From an uncultured Acetobacteraceae bacterium (GTDB taxonomy: Bacteria; Pseudomonadota; Alphaproteobacteria; Acetobacterales; Acetobacteraceae), in contig CAIYDT010000213.1 of assembly GCA_903924985.1 (NCBI GenBank), forward strand, positions 1 through 40,580: a DNA stretch of 40,580 bases, read 5' to 3'. Numbering within the stretch: position 1 is the first letter of the stretch; each line of letters opens with the position of its first letter. The translations under genes and the position numbers were made by a program. This document shows, piece after piece, positions 25,104-33,453 of this stretch. The notes under the pieces are model-generated. The model worked only from the letters and a program-made list of their open reading frames with translations, did no database searches and was not told where the DNA came from.

Positions 25104-26093
25104 ATGAAAGCAATGGTGTGTGAGGCGTTTGGCGGGCCCGAGGTGCTGGTAGCGCGTGATTTACCCGACCCGCCACCGCCCGGTCCCGGTGAAATTCAGG
25201 TCAGAATTCGCGCCCGTGGGGTGCAGTATGTCGATGTTTTAATGTTGGCCGGCCAATATCAATTTCGTCCGGAACCCCCGTTTACTCCCGGCAGCGAGGC
25301 AGCCGGGGAGGTTGTGGCCGTCGGACCGGACGTGACGAATTTCGCCGTCGGCGATCGCGTCATGAGCCGCCACACCCTCGGCGCCTGCGCCGAACTCGGC
25401 AATGCCAAGGCGGCTTTGTGCGACAAAGTGCCCGACGGCATGAGCCTGGAGTCGGCCGGCGTGTTCCGCGGCGCCTACCAGACCGCCTACCACGCGCTGC
25501 TACAGCGCGGCCGCCTGAAAGAAGGCGAGTGGGTGCTGGTGCACGGCGCGGCGGGCGGCATCGGCATCGCGGCCATCCAGGTGGCGAAGCTATTCGGCGC
25601 CAAAGTGATCGCCACCGCGAGCACCGATGCCAAGCGCGCCGCCTGCCTGGAGGAGGGCGCCGATTATGCCATCGACTACCGCGGCGGCTTCACCGACATG
25701 GTCAAGGAACTGACCGACGGAAAGGGTGTGGATATCGTCTACGACCCGATCGGCGACAAGGTGGCCGAGGAATCGCTCCGCTGCCTCGCCTGGTGCGGCC
25801 GGCTGCTGATCCTGGGCTTCCTGGGCGGTGGGCCGACCAACATCCGGTCCAACTATTTGCTCATCAAGGGCATCGATGCCATCGGCGTGCGGGTCGGCGG
25901 CCTGACCGAGGCGGCGCCGGAGTTGGCCATCGCCAACATGAAAATCCTGACGGAGCTGGCGGGGCAGGGGAAGTTGAAACCCCGCATTTCGCACCGATAC
26001 CCACTGGCACAGGCCGCGGAGGCCTTGCAGGCGGTGATCGACCGGGTGGTGATCGGGAAGGCGGTGCTGGTCAGCCAGACCGGGCCGCACTAG
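25104..26093 (+). CDS. Zinc-independent NADPH:quinone oxidoreductase-like MDR enzyme
   Basis: A 329-residue medium-chain dehydrogenase/reductase of the quinone oxidoreductase group. It opens with MKAMVCEAFGGPEVL, has PFTPGSEAAGEVVAVGPDV without zinc-binding cysteines, and carries the cofactor-binding VLVHGAAGGIGIAAIQVAK. Typical activities are NADPH-dependent reduction of quinones or alpha,beta-unsaturated carbonyls, including enoyl-CoA. AAGGAG six bases before the ATG at 25104 fixes the start and rejects the 25029 alternative. It heads a tight operon with two cupins, a DUF35 protein and a thiolase-like enzyme, suggesting a role in a side-chain or aromatic degradation route. Confidence 0.92.
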   Translation: MKAMVCEAFGGPEVLVARDLPDPPPPGPGEIQVRIRARGVQYVDVLMLAGQYQFRPEPPFTPGSEAAGEVVAVGPDVTNFAVGDRVMSRHTLGACAELGNAKAALCDKVPDGMSLESAGVFRGAYQTAYHALLQRGRLKEGEWVLVHGAAGGIGIAAIQVAKLFGAKVIATASTDAKRAACLEEGADYAIDYRGGFTDMVKELTDGKGVDIVYDPIGDKVAEESLRCLAWCGRLLILGFLGGGPTNIRSNYLLIKGIDAIGVRVGGLTEAAPELAIANMKILTELAGQGKLKPRISHRYPLAQAAEALQAVIDRVVIGKAVLVSQTGPH

Positions 26094-26117
26094 GGTTTGG
26101 CGCGAAGGAGACTGTCC

Positions 26118-26408
26118 ATGGACCGAACGACGTTCGAGGCCGAACTGACGCGCGACGGCTACACCGTCGTCAGCGTCGCCATGCAACCCAATGCGGTGAA
26201 CCCGGAACATGTGCACCCGTTCGATGCGCGCTTACTGGTGATCGAGGGCGGGATGACCATCGTGCGCGAGGGGGCGCCGACCCGGACCTACGCGGCAGGC
26301 GAGACGTTCGAGATGCCGGTTGGGACCAAACATTCCGAAAGCGCCGGCGAAGCTGGTGCGGCATATGTCGCTGGGCGACGCGCCCCAGCCAGGGAGATGG
26401 CACAATGA
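26118..26408 (+). CDS. Small single-domain cupin, first of a tandem pair
   Basis: A 96-residue cupin. Metal ligands are suggested by His31 and His33 in NPEHVHPFDARLLVIEGG and by His72 in PVGTKHSE. The usual cupin Glu position is occupied by Asp36. The function is not known; small cupins may be isomerases, dioxygenases or ligand sensors. It is a clear paralogue of the next gene (same H-x-H-x-FDAR core, same GxxAYxAGRR end). AAGGAG seven bases upstream supports the ATG at 26118, and the stop overlaps the next start as ATGA. It carries an extra nine-residue tail relative to its twin. Confidence 0.85.
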   Translation: MDRTTFEAELTRDGYTVVSVAMQPNAVNPEHVHPFDARLLVIEGGMTIVREGAPTRTYAAGETFEMPVGTKHSESAGEAGAAYVAGRRAPAREMAQ

Positions 26409-26668
26409 ATATCGACGACTTCAAGGCGGACCTGATCCGCGAAGGCTACCAGCCGAAGTTCAGTAGCCTGCCGCCAGGCCAGATCGCACCGGACCACACC
26501 CACGACTTTGACGCCCGCGTGTTGGTGCTGGGCGGGGAGATCACCATTACCCGGGATGGCAAAGCCGAACTGTTCCGCATCGGCGATAGTTGCTCGGTTC
26601 CGGCCGGCACGATGCACGCCGAACATGTGGGGCCGGAAGGCGTGGCTTACCTTGCCGGACGTCGTTAA
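26405..26668 (+). CDS. Small single-domain cupin, second of a tandem pair
   Basis: An 87-residue cupin in which APDHTHDFDARVLVLGG gives His31 and His33, with His71 and His74 near VPAGTMHAEH. The positions of the first two ligands are identical to those of the upstream twin, with conserved FKADLIREGY against FEAELTRDGY at the N terminus. The pair therefore arose by tandem duplication and then diverged. The four-base ATGA overlap implies coupled translation and perhaps a heteromer. Substrate and metal are unknown. Confidence 0.85.
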   Translation: MNIDDFKADLIREGYQPKFSSLPPGQIAPDHTHDFDARVLVLGGEITITRDGKAELFRIGDSCSVPAGTMHAEHVGPEGVAYLAGRR

Positions 26669-26693
26669 TTCTCGACAAAGAATGGAGGAAAAA

Positions 26694-27104
26694 ATGGCTG
26701 AACCAGGTCGCGCTTTGCCGGCGCCTACACCGGAGACCCAGCATTTCTGGGACGGAACCCAGGCAGGCGAGTTGCGCCTGCAACGCTGCGATTCCTGCGG
26801 CAAAAACTATTTCCCGCCGCGGCCGTTCTGCGCCGCCTGCGGATCGCGCAGCGTCAGCGTCTTCAAGGCGTCCGGTAAAGCCGTGCTGTGGAGCTACGTG
26901 ATCCATCACCGCCCGGTGCCGGGGTTCACCCCACCGTACGCCATTGCCGTCGTGCAACTGGCTGAGGGGCCGCGCATGATGACCAATATCGTCGAATGCC
27001 CGCAAACGCCCGAGGCGTTGCAGCTCGACATGGAACTGGAAGTTGTGTTCGAGGCGCAGAACGACAAGATCACCCTCCCCTTCTTCCGTCCGGCGAAAGG
27101 CTGA
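26694..27104 (+). CDS. DUF35 zinc-ribbon/OB-fold acyl-CoA-binding partner protein
   Basis: A 136-residue protein. The zinc ribbon has Cys32 and Cys35 (CDSC) and Cys46 and Cys49 (CAAC), with the family hallmark RCDSCGKNYFPPRPFC. An OB-fold follows (GKAVLWSYVIHHRPVPGF, PYAIAVVQLAEGPRMMTNIV). DUF35 proteins pair with thiolase-like enzymes, as in the ChsH2-Ltp2 steroid aldolase or acetyl-CoA acetyltransferase complexes. The very next gene encodes such a thiolase four bases downstream. The ATG at 26694 has GGAGG five bases upstream; an in-frame ATG at 26682 lies ahead of that Shine-Dalgarno and is rejected. Confidence 0.93.
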   Translation: MAEPGRALPAPTPETQHFWDGTQAGELRLQRCDSCGKNYFPPRPFCAACGSRSVSVFKASGKAVLWSYVIHHRPVPGFTPPYAIAVVQLAEGPRMMTNIVECPQTPEALQLDMELEVVFEAQNDKITLPFFRPAKG

Positions 27105-27108
27105 ACCC

Positions 27109-28266
27109 ATGCGCAGAAATGCAGTCGCGGTCGTCGGCGCCGCCGAAACCACCCGCCTGGGCGTCATCCCCGAGTTGTCGCAGCTTGGCCTGCACGCCGA
27201 TGCCGCCCTGAACGCGATGGCCGATTGCGGCCTGAGCCCGAAGGACATCGACGGTATCGCCTGCGCGGCGAACGAAACGCCGGTGCAGTTGGCCCATTAT
27301 CTGGGCATCACGCCGACCTGGATCGACGGCACCGCCGTCGGCGGGTGTTCGTTCATGATCCATGTCCGCCACGCGGCGGCGGCGATCGAGGCGGGGTTGG
27401 CCAAGACCATCCTGATCACCCATGGCGAATCGGGAAAGTCACGCGTTGGCGCCCCGCCGCGTCCGGTGCATCCGCAGTCCCTGAATGGGCAGTTCGAGCA
27501 ACCGTTCGGCCCGATGGGCCCGCCGTCGATGTTCACCATCCCCGTGCTGCGCTACATGAAGCGCTACGGCGTGACCGAGGAACAGATCGCTCAGGTCAGC
27601 GTCGTGCAGCGCGAGTGGGCGGCGATGCATCCGCGCGCGACGTTCCGCAACCCGATCACCACCGCCGACGTGCTGAACAGCCGCATGATCGCGTGGCCGT
27701 TCCGGTTGCTGATGTGCTGTTTGGTGACGGATGGCGGCGGCGCTTTGATCCTGACCTCGGCCGAGCGGGCGAAGGATTTCAAGACGAAGCCGGTTTATAT
27801 TCTGGGCACGGGCGAGAGCGCGGAAACCCCGATGGTTTCGCAGATGGAGGATTTCACGTCGTCACGGGCATTCCGCGTGGCCGGGCCGACGGCGTTCCAG
27901 CAGGCGGGGATCAGCGTTAACGATGTGGATCATCTGATGATCTATGACGCGTTCGCGCATTTACCGATCTACGGTTTGGAGGACCTCGGGTTCGTGCCTC
28001 GTGGCGAGGGTGCGGCGTTCATCGCGGCGCGCAATACAGCGCCGGGCGGGAAGTTGCCGATGAACACCAATGGCGGCGGGCTGTCGTATATGCACTCGGG
28101 CATGTACGGGATGTACGCGCTGCAGGAGAGCGTGCGGCAGATGCGCGGGACGTCCCCGGCGCAGGTCGCGGATGCGAAGATTTCTGTCTGCCATGGGGTG
28201 GGTGGGATGTTCGCGGCGTCCGGGACGATTATCTTCTCGAACGAGACGCCGGCTTACGATTGGTGA
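27109..28266 (+). CDS. Thiolase-superfamily (SCP-x/Ltp2-like) acyl-CoA enzyme
   Basis: A 385-residue thiolase-fold protein. A nucleophile-like Cys lies in GTAVGGCSFMIHVRHAAAAI. NTNGGGLSYMHSGMYG replaces the NxxGGxxxxGHPxGxxG loop of biosynthetic thiolases. The last Cys is in VCHGVGGMFAASGT rather than CxGxGxG. This set resembles lipid-transfer-protein-type thiolases and Ltp2-like retro-aldolases that need a DUF35 partner, which is encoded immediately upstream. It therefore probably cleaves a beta-keto or beta-hydroxy acyl-CoA, not acetoacetyl-CoA. It is the last gene of the operon, with a hairpin 10 bases past the stop. Confidence 0.9.
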   Translation: MRRNAVAVVGAAETTRLGVIPELSQLGLHADAALNAMADCGLSPKDIDGIACAANETPVQLAHYLGITPTWIDGTAVGGCSFMIHVRHAAAAIEAGLAKTILITHGESGKSRVGAPPRPVHPQSLNGQFEQPFGPMGPPSMFTIPVLRYMKRYGVTEEQIAQVSVVQREWAAMHPRATFRNPITTADVLNSRMIAWPFRLLMCCLVTDGGGALILTSAERAKDFKTKPVYILGTGESAETPMVSQMEDFTSSRAFRVAGPTAFQQAGISVNDVDHLMIYDAFAHLPIYGLEDLGFVPRGEGAAFIAARNTAPGGKLPMNTNGGGLSYMHSGMYGMYALQESVRQMRGTSPAQVADAKISVCHGVGGMFAASGTIIFSNETPAYDW

Positions 28267-28276
28267 GGGATTGGCA

Positions 28277-28313
28277 CCGGCGGTCTGTGGGAGCTGGCCG
28301 CCGGGGCTAGTTT
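28277..28313 (+). terminator. Possible terminator after the thiolase operon
   Basis: A perfect 7-bp stem CCGGCGG (28277-28283) and CCGCCGG (28298-28304), 14-base loop, followed shortly by TTT (28311-28313). The T-run is short, so termination may be partial. Confidence 0.4.
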
Positions 28314-28331
28314 GCGACAAAGGAGGCGATA

Positions 28332-28532
28332 ATGCGGATTGCTACGGTCATGTTGGCTTCGGGTTTGTTGCTTGCATCCTATGGTATGGCGTCACGCTGA
28401 GGGGTAGCTGTTCGGTGCATTTGGTCTGATGGTAGCAAGATTGATTATGAAATAGATGCAAGCCGTGTTGTTTCTGACTGGATAAATATCGGAGCAAGAG
28501 ATATCATAATAACCGACAATTATGTGTCGTGA
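28332..28532 (+). pseudogene. Small secreted-protein gene interrupted by an in-frame TGA
   Basis: AAGGAGG seven bases before ATG 28332 is an excellent ribosome binding site. The frame encodes a signal-peptide-like MRIATVMLASGLLLASYGMA, then reaches TGA at 28398-28400 after 22 residues. The same frame then stays open for 43 codons to TGA at 28530, reading GVAVRCIWSDGSKIDYEID and DWINIGARDIIITDNYVS, which looks like the mature part of a small periplasmic protein. It is A+T-richer than its surroundings. The 130-bp inverted-repeat element begins six bases past the last codon, as if it had removed the 3' end. The simplest reading is a decayed gene. Selenocysteine at the TGA is formally possible because selD is present, but I see no convincing SECIS hairpin. 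Confidence 0.55.
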
Positions 28533-28538
28533 GACTTG

Positions 28539-28668
28539 GGGAGCGTCAGACAATAATCGCTCTGCATCCGGCGCTCTGGCCTCTCAACGTCATGGCGGGC
28601 GCAGGCCCGCCATGACGATGTTAAAACGTCGGCGCGCCCAGATAATTCGATTACTGTCTGACGCTCCC
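28539..28668. mobile_element. 130-bp MITE-like inverted-repeat element
   Basis: The ends are 21-base inverted repeats (28539-28559 and 28648-28668) that match at 20 of 21 positions and begin GGGAGCGTCAGAC. The interior contains a separate 13-bp perfect hairpin and no coding frame. This resembles a non-autonomous miniature element moved by a transposase elsewhere. No target-site duplication is evident (flanks CTTG and TAAG). It lies between a plus-strand relic and a minus-strand gene, so it may also act as a bidirectional terminator. The exact family cannot be named. Confidence 0.6.
28588..28617. repeat. REP-like palindrome at the core of the inverted-repeat element
   Basis: CGTCATGGCGGGC (28588-28600), loop GCAG, and its exact complement (28605-28617) make a 13-bp perfect hairpin. 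The CGTCATGGC-GGGC pattern resembles palindromic intergenic repeats common in alphaproteobacterial genomes. No second copy occurs in this window. Confidence 0.75.
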
Positions 28669-28705
28669 TAAGCAGCAGCGAAAAGCCCAAAATCTCGTCC
28701 GCGAG

Positions 28706-28939
28706 TCAGAGCTTCGCCTTAAACCTGACGGGAACGAAGTTCGATGTTCCGGCCCCAGGACGAAGACGGGCCTCGACACGTTCCGCGACTGCGTCGAGAT
28801 CCGCCGGCACATCGGCCAGCGGCACAGTCAATCCGGCCGTCACCTTCCGGTTGACTCGCTCCATTATCGCCAACAGCGTGGCCTCATCTATCGCTGGCGG
28901 CGCCAGATCGTCTTCAAGCACGTCGAGTGGATTATCCAT
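28706..28939 (-). CDS. Small hypothetical protein
   Basis: A 77-residue protein I do not recognise. It begins MDNPLDVLEDDLAPPAIDEA, is acidic and helical in the first half, contains a VPADLDAVAERVEARL helix, and ends in a basic FVPVRFKAKL tail. There is no signal peptide or membrane segment. The ATG at 28939 has a GAGAG-like sequence upstream; a TTG at 28969 is less likely. Its codon use is like the host's. It stands alone on the minus strand between the inverted-repeat element and the ThDP-enzyme gene. Whether it is expressed cannot be told. Confidence 0.5.
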   Translation of the reverse strand: MDNPLDVLEDDLAPPAIDEATLLAIMERVNRKVTAGLTVPLADVPADLDAVAERVEARLRPGAGTSNFVPVRFKAKL

Positions 28940-29189
28940 ACTCACTCTCTGCCGCCACCGTAACACCAAGCAGCGCCCGATGCATTCAAAATCAAGGTAA
29001 TCGCTGGAATTGGATCGAGGGTCGGATCACTGGTCTGCATGGTCGAGGGCGGAGATGGGTCAGATCACGAGCTAGCCACATCCGTCTCCCCACCCGTTGC
29101 CATCCCCCCGCCTCGGCCCTACCGTGCCCCTTGATATCGCTACCCCCACCCCCGGGGGACCAGCGTCCAGCCAAAAGGGAACGGAAACC

Positions 29190-30815
29190 ATGAAGGTCGG
29201 CGAAGCCATAGCGCACATCATGAAGGCGGAGGGGATCGAGATCCTCTGCGGCTATCCCGTCAACCATCTGCTCGAATTCGCCGCCGCGGCCGATATCCGG
29301 CCCGTGATTGTCCGGCAGGAGCGGATCGGCATACACATGGCCGACGCGATCTCCCGCGTGACCTCCGGCCGCAAGATCGGCGCCTTCTGCATGCAGCACG
29401 GCCCGGGGGCGGAAAACGCCTACGGCGGCGTCGCGCAGTGCTACTCCGAGTCCATCCCGCTGCTGGTGCTGCCGCAGGGCTACCCCCGCCGCATCGCCGG
29501 CATCGACCCCAACTTCGGCTCCGCCCGTGAAATGCGCGGCGTGACGAAATCGGCAGAAGTCGTGAACCTGCCGAAAGAAGTCGGCAACATCATGCGCCGC
29601 GCGATGAGCAACATCCGCAACGGCCGCAGCGGCCCGGCGCTGGTGGAAATCCCCACCGACATCTGGAATGAGGAGATCGGCGACCTAGATTACACCCCGG
29701 TCGGCGTGCACAAGTATGGCCCCGATCCGGTGGATGTGCGCAAGGCCGCGGCAGCCATCCTCGCCGCCAAATGCCCGCTGATCTACGCCGGCACCGGCGT
29801 GCAGTGGGCGGAAGCCTGGGCCGAGTTGAAGGAACTCGCGGAACTGCTGGGCGCGCCGGTGACGACGAGCCTCGGCGGCAAGAGCTCCTTCCCCGAGACG
29901 CATGAGCTCTCGCTGGGTTCGGGCGGCAACGCAGTGCCGAAACCGGTGCATCACTTCGTGCAGAAATCCGATCTGGTCATCGGCATCGGCTGCTCGTTCA
30001 CCGAAACCAATTTCGGCATCAAGTTCCCGGCCGGCAAGAAGTTCGTGCATGCCACGCTGGATCCGAACCACCTGAACAAGGACGTGGTCAGCACCGTCGG
30101 CCTTGTTGGCGACGCCAAGCTGACGCTGCAAGCCCTGATCGGCGAGCTGCGCCAGACCATCAAATCCAACCGCGACACCAAGGCGCTCGTGGCCGAAATC
30201 CAGGCGGTGAAGGCCGAGTGGATGGCGGTATGGCAGCCGCTGCTGGACTCGAACGAAGCCCCGCTGTCACCGTATCGCGTGATCAAGGAGTTGATGGGGG
30301 CGGTCGATATCGACAACACCATCATCACCCACGACGCCGGCAGCCCACGCGACCAGATCTCCCCGTTCTGGGTGTCCACCACTCCGATGTCCTACATCGG
30401 CTGGGGCAAAACCACCCAGCTCGGCATGGGCCTCGGCCTGGCAATGGGCGCGAAGCTGGCCAAGCCGGACAAGCTTTGCATCAACCTGTGGGGTGACGCG
30501 GCGATCGGCTTCACCGGCATGGACTTCGAAACCGCGGTGCGTGAGCGCATCCCCATCCTGTCGATCCTGCTGAACAACTTCTCGATGGCGATCGAGCTGA
30601 AGGTGATGCCGATATCGACCGAGAAGTACCGCTCCACAGACATCTCCGGCAACTACGCCGACATGGCGAAGGCGTTCGGCGGTTACGGGGAACGCGTGAC
30701 GCAGCCGGATCAGATCCGGGCGGCGATCCAGCGCGGCATCGCGCAGACGCAGGCTGGCAAGCCCGCGCTGCTCGAGTTCATCACCGCGAAAGAGACCCGC
30801 GTTTCGAAGTTCTGA
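29190..30815 (+). CDS. Thiamine-diphosphate-dependent enzyme of the acetolactate synthase-like family
   Basis: A 541-residue ThDP enzyme with the three expected domains. The N-terminal pyrimidine-binding domain has catalytic Glu44 (VRQERIGIHMADA). A central domain has AGTGVQWAEAW. The C-terminal ThDP-binding motif is Gly435-Asp-Ala ending in Asn462-Asn463 (WGDAAIGF, LSILLNN). It is related to large subunits of acetolactate synthase and to oxalyl-CoA decarboxylase or glyoxylate carboligase-type proteins; the reaction is not assignable. No ilvN-like small subunit follows, and its neighbour is a sugar importer, so a catabolic decarboxylase or carboligase role is more likely than branched-chain synthesis. 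The ATG at 29190 follows AAGGGA at normal distance; the 29097 start is rejected. Confidence 0.88.
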   Translation: MKVGEAIAHIMKAEGIEILCGYPVNHLLEFAAAADIRPVIVRQERIGIHMADAISRVTSGRKIGAFCMQHGPGAENAYGGVAQCYSESIPLLVLPQGYPRRIAGIDPNFGSAREMRGVTKSAEVVNLPKEVGNIMRRAMSNIRNGRSGPALVEIPTDIWNEEIGDLDYTPVGVHKYGPDPVDVRKAAAAILAAKCPLIYAGTGVQWAEAWAELKELAELLGAPVTTSLGGKSSFPETHELSLGSGGNAVPKPVHHFVQKSDLVIGIGCSFTETNFGIKFPAGKKFVHATLDPNHLNKDVVSTVGLVGDAKLTLQALIGELRQTIKSNRDTKALVAEIQAVKAEWMAVWQPLLDSNEAPLSPYRVIKELMGAVDIDNTIITHDAGSPRDQISPFWVSTTPMSYIGWGKTTQLGMGLGLAMGAKLAKPDKLCINLWGDAAIGFTGMDFETAVRERIPILSILLNNFSMAIELKVMPISTEKYRSTDISGNYADMAKAFGGYGERVTQPDQIRAAIQRGIAQTQAGKPALLEFITAKETRVSKF

Positions 30816-30824
30816 TCTGCCCAG

Positions 30825-30887
30825 GACCCTCCCCCCGTCACGGGAGGGGGGGAGGGTCACCGCTGCCTCCCCCAAGGAGAGGGGGAG
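30825..30887 (+). repeat. Two intercistronic C-rich/G-rich stem-loops
   Basis: GACCCTCCCCCC (30825-30836) pairs perfectly over 12 bp with 30847-30858. CTCCCCC (30867-30873) then pairs with GGGGGAG (30881-30887). They lie between the ThDP-enzyme gene and the importer ATPase gene. No U-run follows, so an attenuator or mRNA-stability role, or a dispersed intergenic repeat, is more likely than full termination. Confidence 0.7.
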
Positions 30888-30915
30888 CGAACGATAACCG
30901 GGGACGCTGACCGTC

Positions 30916-31974
<1,059 letters not shown>

Positions 31975-32051
31975 CAGACGCCACGAACGATGGGAACCCT
32001 CGGTTGTTGTCCGCCATGGGTTCACGGTTTGACCCAAAAGGGAGAAACACA

Positions 32052-33392
32052 ATGTCGATGACGAGACGTGAGTCACTCGCACTCGGTGCCGCCGCGTTTG
32101 GCGCCACGAGCGTGCCGCTGATTGGGGCACGCGCCGCCGATCTGGATGTGCCGACGGCCGACGTGAAGCCGCCCGCCTACAAGATCGAAGCCGGTGCCAG
32201 CCTGCGCGTGCTGCGGCCGGCCAAGTTCGTCGAAGCCGATGAGCTGTTCTTCAAGGAGAACACCAAGAAGTTCAGCGACGCCACGGGCATCCCGGTGCGC
32301 GCCGATTTCGTGAGCTGGGAGGATATGCGGCCGCAGACCGCGGTGACCGCCAATACCGGCGCCGGTCCGGACATCATCATTGGCTGGGGCTCCGATCCTC
32401 AGGTCTACGCCAGCAAACTGCTGCCGATGAACGATCTGGCTGAGTATCTCGGCGCGAAATACGGCGGCTGGCACCAGCTCGCGCAACTCTATGCGAAGAA
32501 ATGGGGGACCAACGAGTGGCTCGCCATTCCGATGGGCGGCAGCGGCGGCGCCTCGGTCTACCGCATCTCCTGGCTCAAGGAGGCGGGCTACGATAGTATC
32601 CCGAACGACCATGCCGGGTTCCTGGCGCTGTGCAAGAAGCTCAAGGGGATCGGCCATCCCGCCGGCTTCGCGCTTGGCCATGCGGTCGGCGACGGCAACG
32701 GCTTCGCCAACTGGCTGCTATGGTCGCACGGGGCGTCGCTGACCGACGAAAAGGGCAAGGTGTCGCTCGACTCCAAGGAAACGATGGCGGCGCTGAAATA
32801 CGCCAAGGAGCTGTACCCGCATCTGATCCCGGGCACGCTGTCCTGGGGCGACCCGTCCAACAACAAGGCCTTCGCGGCCGGCGAGATCAGCCTGACCTTC
32901 AACGGCGTGTCGATCTACTACGCCCTGAAGAAGGGCGACGCGAAAATGCAGGAGATGGCCGCCGACACCGGGCATCAGGCCCCGCCCATGGGCCTGGCCA
33001 AGCGGCAGCCGCAGTCGGCCCTGGTGGTGAACGCGATGGCGTTCAAGCACACCAAGTACCCCAACGCCGCCAAGGAATACCTGCGCTTCATGATGGAGAA
33101 GGAGCAGTACGCCCCGTGGCTCGCCGGCTGCCTGGGCTACTGGTCCAATTCGCTGAAGGCCTATGCGAAGATGGCGTTCTGGGACACCGATCCGAAGCTG
33201 AAGCCCTATGTCGGCGGGATGGATACGCCGTACTACGACAGCTACAAGGGACCGATCTCGGCCGCCGCCTCGGCGGTCGCGGCGAACTATACGCTGGTCG
33301 ACATGTTCGCTTCGGTCGTCACCGGCAACGCCACGCCGGAGGAAGCCGTGAAGCAGGCCACCAAACAGGCGGCGCGTTACCTGAAGGGTTGA
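32052..33392 (+). CDS. Tat-exported extracellular solute-binding protein of the ABC importer
   Basis: A 446-residue family 1 binding protein. The signal has a twin-arginine motif (TRRESLALGAAAFGA) and a cleavage site near GARAA, so folded export by Tat is likely. The mature protein has the usual two-lobe pattern, with FVSWEDMRPQTAVTANTGAG, PDIIIGWGSDPQVYASKLLP and a conserved AAGEISLTFNG in the second lobe. The ligand is unknown; aromatic and Trp/Tyr-rich positions are consistent with a carbohydrate or polyol. GGGAG eight bases upstream supports the ATG at 32052, rejecting the frame start at 32004. It lies between the ATPase and permease genes. Confidence 0.92.
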   Translation: MSMTRRESLALGAAAFGATSVPLIGARAADLDVPTADVKPPAYKIEAGASLRVLRPAKFVEADELFFKENTKKFSDATGIPVRADFVSWEDMRPQTAVTANTGAGPDIIIGWGSDPQVYASKLLPMNDLAEYLGAKYGGWHQLAQLYAKKWGTNEWLAIPMGGSGGASVYRISWLKEAGYDSIPNDHAGFLALCKKLKGIGHPAGFALGHAVGDGNGFANWLLWSHGASLTDEKGKVSLDSKETMAALKYAKELYPHLIPGTLSWGDPSNNKAFAAGEISLTFNGVSIYYALKKGDAKMQEMAADTGHQAPPMGLAKRQPQSALVVNAMAFKHTKYPNAAKEYLRFMMEKEQYAPWLAGCLGYWSNSLKAYAKMAFWDTDPKLKPYVGGMDTPYYDSYKGPISAAASAVAANYTLVDMFASVVTGNATPEEAVKQATKQAARYLKG

Positions 33393-33402
33393 GCCCGACG
33401 CG

Positions 33403-33427
33403 CCCTCCCTTTTCCGCCGCGGGAGGG
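33403..33427 (+). repeat. Intercistronic stem-loop after the binding-protein gene
   Basis: CCCTCCC (33403-33409) pairs with GGGAGGG (33421-33427) across an 11-base loop, 10 bases after the binding-protein stop and just before the permease ribosome binding site. Such hairpins often protect the upstream message and lower permease expression. It has the same C-rich/G-rich character as the pair at 30825-30887. Confidence 0.6.
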
Positions 33428-33453
33428 GGAGCGGTGTGCGAAATGAGGTGCCC

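Noticed and set aside
28277..28700. Possible phage or IS remnant in the gap after the thiolase operon
   Set aside because: No transposase or integrase fragment could be translated there; only the small relic gene and the inverted-repeat element are supported.
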